Positions 1 through 11,383 of a DNA stretch of 64,000 nt are shown here, in pieces. The notes beneath the pieces are model-generated. The model did not search any database. It had not been told where the DNA came from and saw nothing but the letters and a program-made list of their open reading frames with translations. Within the stretch, counting starts at the first letter, position 1. Each line of letters begins with the position of its first letter. Both the position numbers and the translations under genes were made by a program. The stretch is from Aphrocallistes beatrix (Eukaryota; Porifera; Hexactinellida; Sceptrulophora; Aphrocallistidae), in assembly GCA_963281255.1 (NCBI GenBank), contig OY725497.1, positions 2,294,001-2,358,000 of the forward strand. Reading direction: 5' to 3'.

Positions 1-171
1 CTGGAAAGATAGAAGCTTGAATAGTGCTTGGACAGTTGTTCTAGGTTTCGACCCTCCATAGGTCATCATCAGTGACCCGGCCTAGGGTAAGACCCAGAAC
101 TGGTCTGAGCCCCTGTTGAAAAACAGGTGTGTTTTCCCCATGACACCCCAACAGTTCCCACGACAGTTCAT

Positions 172-872
172 TCAGTGATTCGTTGAGTTGTTGCTAACAT
201 CTGGTACCTTAAATGATTCGTATTCCGAATTCATTAGGCGAATAACTGGCTCGTAATGATTGTGATTAATGTTGGATATGTAGATGGAGATAGCATTTGG
301 ATCTCTGGCATGATCAGAATACCGATGCCAGATTTTTCGCGTCCAGTGTTTGGTAACATCATACAGTTCTGTAGATATAAATACGTCCGAGTCCAACATG
401 CAAGAAATGGCCATCACCTCGACATCACTAGCCCATACATTATTTTCTGTCATAGCTGACGTTTTTAAGTATGTCACAGGAGATCTATCCTTACTGAAAG
501 TCTTAAGGTACCGGTTGATTTCCCATCCGTTACCATGTATCTGCACAATTCTGCTCTGAGCTTGGCATGGTGGTTTTCGGTGCCAGATACCATCTTAGAT
601 ATTCACCTAAAGAAACAATTCCCATCCATTCCAATCTTTTCAGTCTGCCACGGAATGAACTGAGACAGAAGAGAACCGGCTAGTGCTGGTTGTTGTTCGA
701 GGCTCTCAACATAAGCAATCCCAAGTAGTTGACACTTCTCCTTTTGCCATTGCTCAGTAATAGGATGATAGCACGGTCCTAATTTGGGGCAAGCTGGCAA
801 TCTGAATGGCATATTTTCTGTCGCGGAGACAAATCTCTTGTTAATCAACTCCGATTCCAGGTGGTCACAAAT
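172..872 (-). pseudogene. OTU cysteine-protease exon of the Ginger1 gene, broken
   Basis: Last exon of the Ginger1 gene; acceptor at 873-874 (TTCTTTCAG). It reads through a linker into the OTU catalytic block GMDGNCFFR, with Cys as nucleophile, and ends with the His block NHNHYEPVI. OTU folds are deubiquitinase-like proteases found in some Ginger1 proteins. An in-frame TGA at 603-605 follows the FFR of the Cys block, where Ala would be expected. The frame then continues (ISKMVSGTENHHAKLR), and a one-base shift near 507-515 is needed to reach the block NNVWASDVEVMAIS and the His motif. With two lesions inside one domain, the protease is unlikely to be made intact. Confidence 0.8.
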
Positions 873-3708
873 CTGAAAGAATAAAAGACGAAAATATACT
901 TAGAATTCCATACCAGACTACGATCGTGATATAATTAGTATGTTTACTCACAACTGGGAATAGAACCTTGTGTGCGTACTCGATACAATGTTGGCTCTGC
1001 ATGGTGGGGTTATAACATTTGTTAGCAAAAGCTTCTTCTGTCCACTGAAGAAGCATGTTCATAACCTCTTCTCTCTAAAACACAATTGAACTGATTATAT
1101 TATATTCACAGAAACATTTTATACATTCTTAGATAATAGCAACAAACCATTTGGAATGGAGTAACATTTTTGAGAACAGAGAATAGGACAGTAATCGTTG
1201 GACACATCTGTCTGTTCGGTGTGTTATGAAGTAATTCATGCAGTTGCGAAATAAACGCCTCGTTTATTAATTTCTTAATTACATCATCCTATAGTTAAAG
1301 AAAATAATTAGATCAAGTCCTGGGGTTCACTCACAAAATTATTATATAAGTTGTACACCTTAAATTGACTTACTTTGAGCAGATTTAATTCTTCCACTAT
1401 TGATTCTCGTGAAATACCGAATAAATACTGTTCGTCGTTCACATTCGTCACCTAACAAGATTGTTAGTTAAATCATACAACGATCTAATTAATTGAATCG
1501 AATTTTGCATCAATCTATAGGACTATACCTTGGGTCTCTTGGAAGCAGAATTAGATGAAACGTGTGTATTTTTTCTCCTCAAAGGTTTTCCTCGAGATGG
1601 AAAAAGTGTATTTGTTGGTGCATCTACTATAGTAGACTGCATATTGAGTGGCTACAAATATGGGTTAATATTATACTTTATAAGGTAAGGTATGCTTAAT
1701 TGATCAAGTGTCATTCACCTGGAATTCGATTTCGCGCTGACGATACTTTTTAGACAAGTGAAGAGGATAGGTAACAATACGTTGTGTTTCATCTTTGATG
1801 GCGACTACATGACTTTTTGTTACCTTTGTTGCCTCGAAAGGACCAGTATATTTAGGTTGTTTCGATGTATTTGGAAGCTTTTTATCTTTCCTGATGTTTC
1901 GCACCAAAAACAGCTCCCCCTCTTGGATATTAGAACTAAAATTCCAAAATTGGTTTCATATTATTAATTATCAACAATGCTAGTTATAAGGAGATTATAT
2001 ATAATTATCGTATATACCTATTCTTCTTCACCTTCTTATCATAAATACGTTTTTGCGTAGATTGCTCGATTTTGATGTTTACGCGAGCTTCAGATTCATT
2101 TTGCTGTCGATTGAATTCCATTTCACTACCTAGATCATCATTTGCTTCCATTTCAATATCGAATGGGTCAACTAGAGTCTCATTAATAATTGACTCATTT
2201 TCTGATGTGTGTGGTTCTTCGCTAGGGTATGTAGACAACTTCCTGCTAAGATTAAGCAAAGGAATAGCATCACATTTTCGGCCAAACATAAGTTCAAAAG
2301 ATGTAAATTTCGTGGCGCGCTTGATCTTAGTGTTTGCAGCCATCACTGCAAACGGTAGCTTTGTTGGCCAAGATCCATCAGAAGTTTGCCGAAGTTTTTC
2401 AATTTTTCTGTAAAAAATATGCATAAAATTCGTACAATACAATACAATACAATTTATCACGTAATATACTTTAATGGCAAGTCTGCTGCTAGTAACTATT
2501 GAATACTTGACACAATAATTACGTGCATATATACATATTTCAAAATAACTATTTAACATAGTACCTCTTCAATATCTTGTTGTGCGCCTCCACAAGGCCA
2601 TTACTTTGAGGGTAATAAGCACTTGAACGCCGGTTATCTACTCCAAGATCATGATGCATTGCATTGAACTCCTTGAAGAGGAGTTCCCTGTGAGGATGAG
2701 GGATCTTAGCTGAATTGATCTGGCAAGAATGGCAAGATTTGACCTGTTTACAGGGATAAACAATGAGAGAATATTACTAATAAGCTTCTGAAAACTATTT
2801 GAAACAAACTTACGTATTGTTCGATAGTCTGATACATTTTATCCCAAAAATACCTTTGTCTAATAGAAGATGTCATAGCATTAATGCCTGGGTGATCGAC
2901 GTGATATTTGTCCAGAATCTTAGGGATAGCAGATCTAGGTGGGTATTCAAATCGTTCAAAAACACCTCTTTTATTGCGAATGACCTATAATAAATACTCG
3001 ATAAAAATAGTACATTTTATTACATACGTTACGAGACACTACAATTAATTTTTGAACGAGATTCTTGACCTCAGACTGTTATGTTCGAATACTATTGCTG
3101 AGAGCGGTTTAAACTTATAATCCGGTTGTCATGACCTATAATGTTTATTAAAAACTTCGGTCTGGCACACTGATAGCGCAGCTCACAGCTTGGACGAGCT
3201 TCGCAACGATGTATAAACTAGATCAGTTAAAATATCCGATTTATACACGAATCAAATTAGCATGAAGGTTATGAAATACATACAACTTTGTCACCAGATA
3301 AGTGGATTCATACACGATAAATGCATGCAGTCATGAAATATCTGTATCCTGAGGAACATGCAGGTTGTATCAATTAATCTTTAACTTCAGAGACATCTCG
3401 GCAATTAGAAAAGCTCAAACGGTATGATTTTACAGGGGCAAAGTGCCAAAGTAGGACAAATAAATTCTTCGGCAAAGAGGGTAAAAATGTAGAATGAACA
3501 ATATGAGCACATGTTTTAACAGTAAACGTTATAATACACTAAACAGGTTCCTCACCTTGTAGAGTGTATCTTCATCAAAACGGAAGTGAGAAGCCTTCCT
3601 TCGAAAATTTTTCTGCGCATATCTGGGTCCCTGTTTCTCCTGTATCTCGACGGGATAGATTCCGGTGGATAAGAATAAACGTAAATTATTATATTCAAGA
3701 TCCTCCAT
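172..3708 (-). pseudogene. Ginger1-type DNA transposase gene (Gypsy-like integrase + OTU), ten exons, degenerate
   Basis: Ten exons can be joined with GT-AG borders and matching phases: 3708-3556, 2984-2814, 2743-2565, 2407-2018, 1935-1719, 1651-1529, 1451-1374, 1288-about 1148, 1074-952 and 872-172. Exon 1 starts at an ATG and has the N-terminal YP motif. Exons 2-3 carry the integrase H2C2 zinc finger (H-x3-H ... CHSC). Exon 3 has the C-terminal part of the DDE core (YYPQSNGLVEA, the catalytic Glu). Exon 5 has the GPY/F motif (KYTGPFEATKV). Ginger1 DNA transposons are known to combine a complete Gypsy-like integrase, GPY/F motif and a C-terminal OTU or Ulp1 protease, so this identification is firm. 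The core is internally deleted: after the zinc finger the frame runs from PHREL directly to KEFNAM, so the segment with the first two catalytic Asp residues is missing. Exon 8's donor is uncertain. The element ends (TIRs) were not found; one may lie left of the window. Confidence 0.85.
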
Positions 3709-3883
3709 CTCTGAATACTCGTACGAAATAGCTAGTTACGTGAAAAAGCTTGGGTTGTATGTATAATTATACGAAAACAAAATTTAATCATATGCAAGAA
3801 TAAACAAAAAAGTAATTATTGAAACTACAAAAATCACTAAATTATGACGGATGTAGAACATATATTGACATAATAGTGATGTG

Positions 3884-4131
3884 GGGTAAAGTTACAATAG
3901 ATATTACGCATTACAATACGATGGGTCAAGTTACGATAGGCATATCTCTACTATTGTTATGCTGTGGTCAAGTTACGATAGATATATTGCATTCTAATGC
4001 GGGTCAAGTTACGATAGGCATATCTCTACTATTGTTATGATGTGGGTCAAGTTACGATAGATATAATGCATTCTAATGCGGGTCAAGTTACGATAGATGT
4101 AGCACATCCATGGTGCTGGTCAAGTTACGAT
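3884..4131. repeat. tandem array of 36-43 bp units beginning GGTCAAGTTACGATAG
   Basis: Seven units start near 3884, 3923, 3964, 4001, 4044, 4080 and 4117. Two unit types alternate: a 36-bp type ending GCATTCTAATGC and a 42-43-bp type ending in CTCTACTATTGTTATG, giving a higher-order period of about 78 bp. The array lies about 180 bp upstream of the Ginger1 start codon, so it may be subterminal repeat of that element or simply a minisatellite. Confidence 0.85.
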
Positions 4132-4249
4132 GAAACAGGCCTTTTAGGTGAGGCATCTTGCTCCCCTTTGGGACTATTGAGGCATTTTGGTCGGGGAATA
4201 TATTTTAATGCTAGGATTTTGCAGTTTTTAGGAGTGATGTTAATTTAAA

Positions 4250-4600
4250 AACTATGAAATTCGGATAAATGGAGAACTTACAAAAATCAATTCAGACAAA
4301 TGCATGCGCTTCCCTTAAAAGACCTGAAAATCAATAAATTTTTCACAAATATAACCTATTGCATAACCATATGGTGACTAATCTAAATTTTAAAAACGGA
4401 TATGGGTACTTCAATATTTATATATGCTGGTAATACATTCCTAAGCTCTATTGTACTTTGTTAATTTTTTAAGGCAGCTCATGTATTAGTTCAACCATCT
4501 TCTACCGCATCCCTAGTCCCAAATCCGCAAGTTACTGTGAGGCTTTATATACAGTAGGCTATGATATTACGTAAATTATTAGCCAGTCTCTTTGTTAATA
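4250..4600 (+). repeat. family H repeat, fragment
   Basis: The stretch is shared with 38910-39145 and 59368-59510. Common blocks are ACATTCCTAAGCTC, CATGTATTAGTTCAACCATC, CCGCATCCCTAGTC and TATATACAGTAGGCTATGAT. No coding potential is seen. The other inverted half of the element, present in the two complete copies, is missing here. Confidence 0.7.
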
Positions 4601-5288
4601 CATTATCAAAGCCTACCTAAAGTACAAGTTCTAACTCAGATCATACAAGTAGTAATGATATTAGTTCTCGCATTCGTAATCAGTGGGTTTTTATTATTGT
4701 AGTTTGAGCTTTCAAGTATCCATCATTCAAATTTTGTTCCGGATAGAAATTCATGCATCTATAGAATAAATCAAACAGAATGTCAAAAGTTAAAATCGCG
4801 CCATATCTGTTGCTATCACTCGAAAGGATACGAGGTACAAATATTTAATGTTATTGTCTGACTATAGGACAAATATTTCCTAAATGAAATCTTATCTCTA
4901 CAACGAATTATCGAAACAAATGAAATTTAGATTTATCATAGCTTTATTGACAATTATATTCTAAAGGCGCGATTTGCTGCGCAGCCTGAAGGACATTTCG
5001 TGTCTGCCTTAGTCGCGTCCCTTGGCTGACTCATAACTGATATTTACGTTTATTCATATATTTTACATTTGGAACAACAGAATTGCGATATTCTTAATCT
5101 GATATGCTGGATCTATCACCCATGAACCAAACCTTTGAAGCTAATCTGTGTGCACACTTTGGATTTTTCGGAATTACACTCCTAAAAAATCTAGGTCAAC
5201 GCTATACAACAGCCATGCTATCAATAAGCAGTTCTTATAATATGAACAACACTAAAAATCTTACAATTTTAATAATATAGTACGTATA
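4601..5288. other. no gene seen; weak family A relic at 4965-5035
   Basis: AT-rich sequence without recognisable coding exons. A short GC-rich patch at 4965-5035 (CGCGATTTGCTGCGCAGCC, then GGACA...TGTC) looks like a decayed hairpin end of family A. Confidence 0.5.
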
Positions 5289-5732
5289 CAGGGTGGGGAA
5301 TAAGTTCTGCCACAAGCTTCATTAGGTATAAAATTTCTTATACTCAAACAATCTTAGTTATTATGGTCTTTAGAGATTGTAATTCAAATATTCTCAATGA
5401 TTTTAAAAGATTTTTCAAGTCTAAGACCTAGAACTGTGTTTTGTATGGTGAGTTTTGTGGAGAAAATATGTGTCCTGGCACGCAGCGAAAATCGAGAATC
5501 AGGGCCACTGCTTCTGTAAAAAAATATCTCTATAATCGATGTGCTATGACGATTTAGCACCAGATACCTTTCATTCACCTTGGAGATATTTCACAAATCC
5601 ATTGAATTCACTAACAGAAACAAGATAAAGTTATTATTTCACGAGTTGAAATTAGGTACATTTTGCAAAATCACCCAAATGGCACTTTTTTTCACATCAT
5701 CAAAAAATCTGATCCAAATGGTTCTCAATATA

Positions 5733-6868
5733 CAGGGTGATCCAAAAGTTCTGCAACAAATTTTGCTAAAGTATTATACTTACACATGAGAATCTAACAT
5801 CAGATATTTCGTTTTGCTTGAAAATTATAAGGATTATCCTTACTATTAAAACTCGATTATTGTTTGTTTATATATATATATATATATATCTGTAACGAAT
5901 TGATTGAAGAAACTGTCAGGCACAGAAAGCTGATTTTTGGTATGTGGAAGTGTTTTGGCTATGGCTCCAGTAAGTTCTGAGCTCAGATGAAAATGTCGAC
6001 TCATCATGGAATTATGACGTCATTGTAACATTTTTAAAAGTTAAGCAACAGAGTTATTCGAGCATAACTCAGCCATTATAGGAGATAGAAGGCTGAAATT
6101 TTAATAGAATCTGTATACTAACATACCTCACATATGATGCAACTATCATCAAAAAGTGATGACTCATCATTTTATTATGTCGTCATCATTACACACAAAA
6201 ATTTTAAAATTGACAAATTTGGTGATTTTTCATGCGACATAGATTATAACATTAGGACAGACGTATTTAGAGATGTTATCTCCCTTATAATTAATCAATG
6301 GTGACTCCAGGCGACCGAAGGGAGCCACCGGCGGACACAAAGTGTCCGCTAGCCGCGTAGCGCAAGCAAGCGAAGCGTGCTTGTTTTAATTATTTTACAA
6401 TCCAATTGCCTGTATTTCTTAATATATTTGCTAAGGTGGATCATAAATGTTTGTGTGCTTAGAAAAAAGAGAAAAATCAAAAGAAAAAATCTCGAATGCT
6501 TGGTAGATTCTATGATTATATTTAACAATTGTTGTTCTTATTGGCGATTCCCGGTCAATGAACCAAAAGAAATAGTCATATATTAGTATTTTGAATGAAT
6601 AACTGACTATAGGAAGATATAAATATAATTAATAAGGAGAAAAAAGTTTTTTTCGAACTTGACATTTTTGAGATCAGATTATTGGAGTCCCGGGTATATA
6701 AATTTCAAAAATTTGAATAAAAAATATTTTGCGCAATGAATAGTGTTCATTTCTAAACTAGAAGGGTGGTAGATTCCATAGATGCAAACCGATTGAAAGT
6801 TAAACTAAATTATCTTAGTCAAATCAATGAAGTAGAATTTATAGTTGCAGAACTTTTGGATCACCCTG
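5733..6868. mobile_element. D1: TA-flanked MITE (CAGGGTGATCCAAAAGTTCT), containing A1
   Basis: Termini CAGGGTGATCCAAAAGTTCT and AGAACTTTTGGATCACCCTG are inverted and flanked by TA at 5731-5732 and 6869-6870. It sits exactly within the middle of C1 and is itself interrupted by A1. A related element with similar ends is D2 at 18188-18779. No transposase frame is present. Confidence 0.85.
5837..6383 (-). mobile_element. A1: family A Helitron/HINE-like element
   Basis: Starts TCCTTACTATTAAAACTCG after an A, then an AT microsatellite, the conserved CTGTAACGAATTGATTGAAG block, two TGACGTCA-type sites, and a GC-rich hairpin region ending CTTG followed by T. It inserted into D1, so family A moved after D1. 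Confidence 0.8.
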
Positions 6869-7364
6869 TATTCTGATCTAAACATCCTATATTTCTACAA
6901 ATTTAGAGTGTTCGAGGGAAATGTGAGAGCGAATTTGTCCTAGAATTTGAAGACTCTAGAAAGATAATTTGAAAAGCATTGGGCCCTGATTCTCGATTTT
7001 CGCTGCGTGCCAGGACACATATTTTCTCCACAAAACTCACCACACAAAACACAGTTCTAGGCCTTAGACTCGAAAAATCTTTTAAAATCATTAAGAATAT
7101 TTGAATTACAATCTCTAAAGACCATAATATCTAAGATTGTTTGAGTATAAGAAATTTTATACCTAATGAAGCTTGTGGCAGAATTTATTCCCCACCCTGT
7201 ATAAGATATGATAATGCAGGTGATTATTGTTTAAAATATGTATGCTCATATGACAGTTTGGATCTGGCATAATTAGTCGAAAAAGTGATCGTTTGCTGTA
7301 AATTGATCGATTTTATTTTAAATTAGTGTTTCATTTTCTACAAAATTAAAACAATGTTATTCAG

Positions 7365-7786
7365 AGTAATGTTATAATCGATATCACTCGAAAAATCACA
7401 AAATATGTCAATTTGCCGATTATTGATGAGTAATAATGCAGTCATAACAGAGTGATGAGTAATCAGTTTTTGATAAAAGCAGTATTATATTTGAGACATA
7501 TTAATATACATATTCTATTAAAATTTCAGCCTTCTATCACCTAAAATACCTGAGTTATAGCCGAAAAACTGAAATTTCCAATTATATAAAATGTGACAAT
7601 GACGTCATAAAAAACTCCCACATGCCAAAAATCAGCCGAACCTGCTATAACGGTCACCTGTCTATAGTGGTCACCAACGAACAGTCCCGTCCAGAACCTA
7701 GTGGAGCAATAGCCAAAAGACTCCCACATGCCAAAACTCAGCTTTCAGTGCCAGGCAGTTTCTTCAAAAATTTCGTTGATCTATTT
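7365..7786 (+). mobile_element. family A fragment, interrupted, truncated by mariner-1
   Basis: Recognisable body blocks are ATAATCGATATCACTCG, CATAACAGAGTGATGAG, CAATGACGTCATAA and the CAGTTTCTTCAA end. Between about 7615 and 7700 it carries extra sequence flanked by two copies of ACTCCCACATGCCAAAA, apparently a local duplication. Mariner-1 was inserted at its right end. Confidence 0.7.
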
Positions 7787-7787
7787 A

Positions 7788-9085
7788 CGAGGGGGGTAGA
7801 AAAGTTCCCGGAATTTTGCTCGTAGAGATGTATTTAACATGACCCACATTACAAATTCTATGATATAATTGTCACTAACGAGTACGTTTTAAAATGCAAC
7901 ACAGTTAATCATCTCCGGTTTCTCAATTCTAAAATATCACCTCACGATGGCAAATGGCTTCAAAACCACTGATTGAAAATTCTAAGTTTGAGCAGAGAGC
8001 CGTAATCAAGTTCCTGGTTAGCGAAGGCGAGAAGGCTTCTAACATAGTAAAACGGCTGGAAGCTGTTTATGGTAATGCAGCTCTAGGGAAAACCGCCATA
8101 TATGCCTGGGTTGAACGTTTTCGTTCCGGCCGAATAAGCCTTGAAGATGACAAACGGAGCGGTCGTCCAATAACCTCGGTCACTCAGCAAAGGATCAATC
8201 GAGTAGATGAAATGGTTCAAGCAGATCGAAGAATCACTTTAGATCTTTTGAAGGAGTGTACAGGGATATCAAGGTCTAGTATTGTTGAAATTTTGCACGA
8301 AGTCTTAGGGTATAATAGAGTATCTGCTATATGGGTGGCTAAAATGCTTCATAATGATCAGAAACGTGTCCGCTTGGAAATAAGTGAGGATATGCTTCGA
8401 CGGTACAACGCCGAGCAGAAGAAGTTTCTCGATCGAATAATAACTATGGACGGAACTTGGATTTATTTCTATGATCCAGAGACAAAACAGCAGAGTTCTC
8501 AGTGGAAGCACACCAGCAGTCCCTCCCCCGAAGAAGTTTAGAGTTGATAAATCACAACATAAGGTCATGGCGTCCGTATTCTGGGATATCCAAGGAGTTA
8601 TACTAGTAGACTACTTGCCAAAGGGACAAACAATCAACAGTGACTACATTATCAACATTTTAATAGATAAATTACATCCTGCTATTAAAGAAAAACGGCG
8701 TGGAAAGATCAGGAAGGGGATTTTAAGACCACATACTGCACACAAGTCAATCGCAAAGATTCATGAACTAGGCTATGAAATACTACCCCATCTACCATAT
8801 TCACCTGATCTGGCACTTAGCGACTTCGTACTATTCCCTACACTGAAAAAGAATTCGAAAGGAAACCATTATAGCTCTAGATCTGCCATTGCTGTTAATC
8901 AGTGGCTCCGCGGTAACCCTCCAGAATGGTACGAAAGTTCATATGCAGGTTGGGTGGAACGCTGGAAAAAGTGTTTAGCAGTTAAAGGAGATTATGTTGA
9001 AAAATAATAAACAAATCATTAAAATATTAAAGTCCAATTATAAATTTCCTGTAATAATTTCCGGGAACTTTTCTACTCCCCCTCG
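7788..9085 (+). mobile_element. mariner-1: full-length mariner element with TA target duplication
   Basis: Inverted ends CGAGGGGGGTAGAAAAGTTC at the left and, read from the right, CGAGGGGGAGTAGAAAAGTT are flanked by TA at 7786-7787 and 9086-9087. The 1.3-kb length is standard for mariner. Both ends look intact although the transposase is not, so the copy could only be mobilised in trans. Confidence 0.92.
7954..9007 (+). pseudogene. mariner transposase, frameshifted and lacking catalytic D2
   Basis: The reading frame starts MASKPLIENSKFEQ, passes a helix-turn-helix region (AIYAWVERFRSGR ... RSGRP) and reaches the first catalytic block ITMDGTW. At about 8520-8535, after SQWKHTSSPSP, the frame must shift to continue as KKFRVDKSQHKVMASVFWD. 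The usual HDNARPHT block reads GILRPHTA, so the second catalytic Asp is gone. The third, in YSPDLALSDF, is present. Mariner enzymes need a DD34D triad for cut-and-paste, so this copy is inactive. Length across the shift is about 350 residues, normal for the family. Confidence 0.9.
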
Positions 9086-9175
9086 TACTGTCAACTCCGC
9101 TTAATCAGGACACCGGATAATTGGGACAACCGCTTAATTGGGACAAAATATCCAATGATTAAGCGGAGTCACCTG
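9086..9175. mobile_element. B5: shortened pogo-like MITE
   Basis: Carries CAACTCCGCTTAATCAGGAC and the inverted end AAGCGGAGTCACCTG followed by TA. Only about 88 bp of the usual 187 bp remain. It abuts mariner-1 on the left and element M on the right. Confidence 0.75.
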
Positions 9176-9528
9176 TATACTTGAATGGAGTTAATTTCAC
9201 ATTTTTCAAGCTATCAAAAAGCTCTCTTCAGGATTTTGGAGACTTAGTCTAAGAAGTATTCCTGTAAAATTTGAGCAAGATATATTGATGTTTGACCCTG
9301 CCACAATCGACTTGTTTGAACCGGTCGAATTCATAAATCAGTTAATTAAAACCCATAAAATATGGATTACGTAATGATTTAGCATTAAAATTAAATTTCT
9401 TTTTAATTTTTCTTAATAAATTGAGTTTTATCTTCCTTAAAATATACAGAATATGTGTAATATCGAATCACATTGACTCCCAAGTATGTTACAGAAATTA
9501 TATTTGCAAAAAGATCTCCTTACCTAGT

Positions 9529-9668
9529 TATTATTCAATTACAGTGGATATGGAATTGGTGGTATTGTACTACATAATGGAATATGGATTACTTTTGGAA
9601 TGCACAAATAATTATTCAATTATAGTAAATAAGGAATTTGGTGGTAGTTGTATTACCTTTGGAATGCA
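9529..9668. repeat. two-copy tandem duplication, ~70 bp unit, inside element M
   Basis: TTATTCAATTACAGT...GGAATTGGTGGTA...TTTTGGAATGCAC is followed by a diverged second copy (TTATTCAATTATAGT...TTTGGTGGTAG...CTTTGGAATGCAC). It is just inside the left arm of element M. Confidence 0.7.
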
Positions 9669-9707
9669 CGTTCCACTTTTGAAAATTGTAAAATACGAAT
9701 ATATATA

Positions 9708-9895
9708 CAGTCGATTCCGCTTAATAGGGCCACATCGGTCAGAGGTAATTTTGCCCCGATTAAGCGGAGGACCCTATTAACCGAAAATATTTTGTATTAG
9801 CTTCTATGTGTGAGAGCTATTCCGGTCCTGCCAAAAGTGGCCCGATTAAGCGGCTGACCCGATTAAACAGTGGCCCTATTAAGCGGAGTCAACTG
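9708..9895. mobile_element. B1: pogo-like palindromic MITE, 188 bp
   Basis: Ends CAGTCGATTCCGCTTAATAG and CTATTAAGCGGAGTCAACTG are inverted and flanked by TA. Internal CCGATTAAGCGG motifs repeat in both orientations, making nearly the whole element a hairpin. It is near-identical in layout to B2 and B3. Confidence 0.85.
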
Positions 9896-9905
9896 TATAT
9901 ATATA

Positions 9906-10440
9906 TCCTTACTATTAAAACTCGATGATTGTATATATATATATCTGTAACGAATTGATTGAAGAAACTGCCGGGCGCAGAAGGATGATTTTTGGCATGT
10001 GGGAGTCTTTTGGCTATGGCTCCAGTAAGTTCTGAGTTCAGAGCAAAATGTCGACTCATCATGGAATTATGACGTCATTGTCACATTTTTAAAAGTTAAG
10101 CAACACAGTTATTCGGGCATAACTCAGCCATTATAGGAAATAGAAGGCTGAAATTTTAATAGAATCTGTATACTAACATACCTCACATATGATGCGACTT
10201 TCATCAAAAAATGATGACTCATCACTTTGTTATGACGTCATCATTACGCATCAAAAATTTTAAAATTGACAAATTTGGTGATTTTTCGAGTGATATCGAT
10301 TAGCACAGTAGAACAGACATATTTAGAGATGTTATCTCCCTTATAATTAACCAATGTGACTCCAGGCGACCGAAGGGAGCCTCCGGCGGACACAAAGTGT
10401 CCGCCAGCCGCGCAGCGCAAGCAAGCGCGAAGCGCGCTTG
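9906..10440 (-). mobile_element. A2: family A element, near-identical to A12
   Basis: Begins A|TCCTTACTATTAAAACTCG and ends CTTG|T, followed by an AT microsatellite to about 10461. It contains two TGACGTCA palindromes and the GC-rich hairpin. It shares private variants with A12 at 60057-60603, including an extra CG before AGCGCGCTT. Inserted into element M. Confidence 0.82.
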
Positions 10441-11383
10441 TATATATATATATATATATATACTTAGAATTTCTAATTGAAATATAAACTCCGTAACAAT
10501 TGAATATTTTCATAGCATCTAGTACACGTAGTCAAACCATTCATCCCATATTTGTCAAACCGCAGGAGCTACCATTAGGACAGCTTCCAACTCAAAAAGA
10601 AGTGTTCCTGTACTATGAGTTGATTAAGCTCGAAACTACAATAAGTGGGATGAAACCGTCAAAAATTTTTGATACCGCTGAAATTGTAGTTGCAGATGTC
10701 CTGTCAATTTGGAGCCGTGCTACTATTCCGACATTTACGTTTTACACAGTCCAGAAAAAGATCATTGAACTAGTAACTAAGGTCAGGAATCTGATAAAAG
10801 TATACAAGACCCGTTCGAAAACTGAGACATTCAAATTTCAAGTAATACAATTTGATCAACTATTTGACATCTGTTCATGCCCATGTTTCGCGAAATTCTT
10901 TAGTTTGCATGAGACTATTCCACAATCAAAGGAAATATCCACACAATTATGTACATAGATGCAACAATCCAAGGATTCCCATTAACTAGTTCGACATCCA
11001 CTTCTATTTAGATCAGATGGGTCTCCATGTGAAGTTCAACTACTTCGGTAAAACTACAGGACTAGCATCTTTCTCAAGTGAGCTAGGTAAGAAAATTACA
11101 GATTATCTTACAAAAGTCAACATTGTTAAGTATCAACAGATTGACGGGAATGTCGAGCATTTTCCACAAAATATATTAGCCGAACTTAACTGTGACCAGA
11201 AATATCTTCACATGATTTCGCGTGCTGTCCAAGAAGGACGTAAACATTTCGATGAGAAGCTTGCATCGCTTAGTCCGGAAACAGTACATAATACACGTTG
11301 GTTGACAAAGGCGAATCGGATCTTACGATTGTACTTCTCTACTCTGCATCCGTCTGTGGAACTTATAAGTGTAGTTTCTATTA

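Larger units (their letters stand above)
5289..7199. mobile_element. C1: TA-flanked MITE with ~245-bp inverted repeats, containing D1
   Basis: The left end CAGGGTGGGGAATAAGTTCT and the inverted right end AGAATTTATTCCCCACCCTG are flanked by TA. Inverted similarity continues for about 245 bp inward, through GGTATAAAATTT, the GTGTTTTGT block and the CGCAGCGAAAATCGAGAATC block. Without the nested D1 it is about 775 bp, the size of copies C2 and C3. It has no coding frame and is probably a non-autonomous Tc1/mariner-type element. Confidence 0.85.

Noticed and set aside
3819-4248. Plus-strand frames through the GGTCAAGTTACGATAG array
   Set aside because: Repetitive peptide generated by the tandem repeat, with no independent coding evidence.
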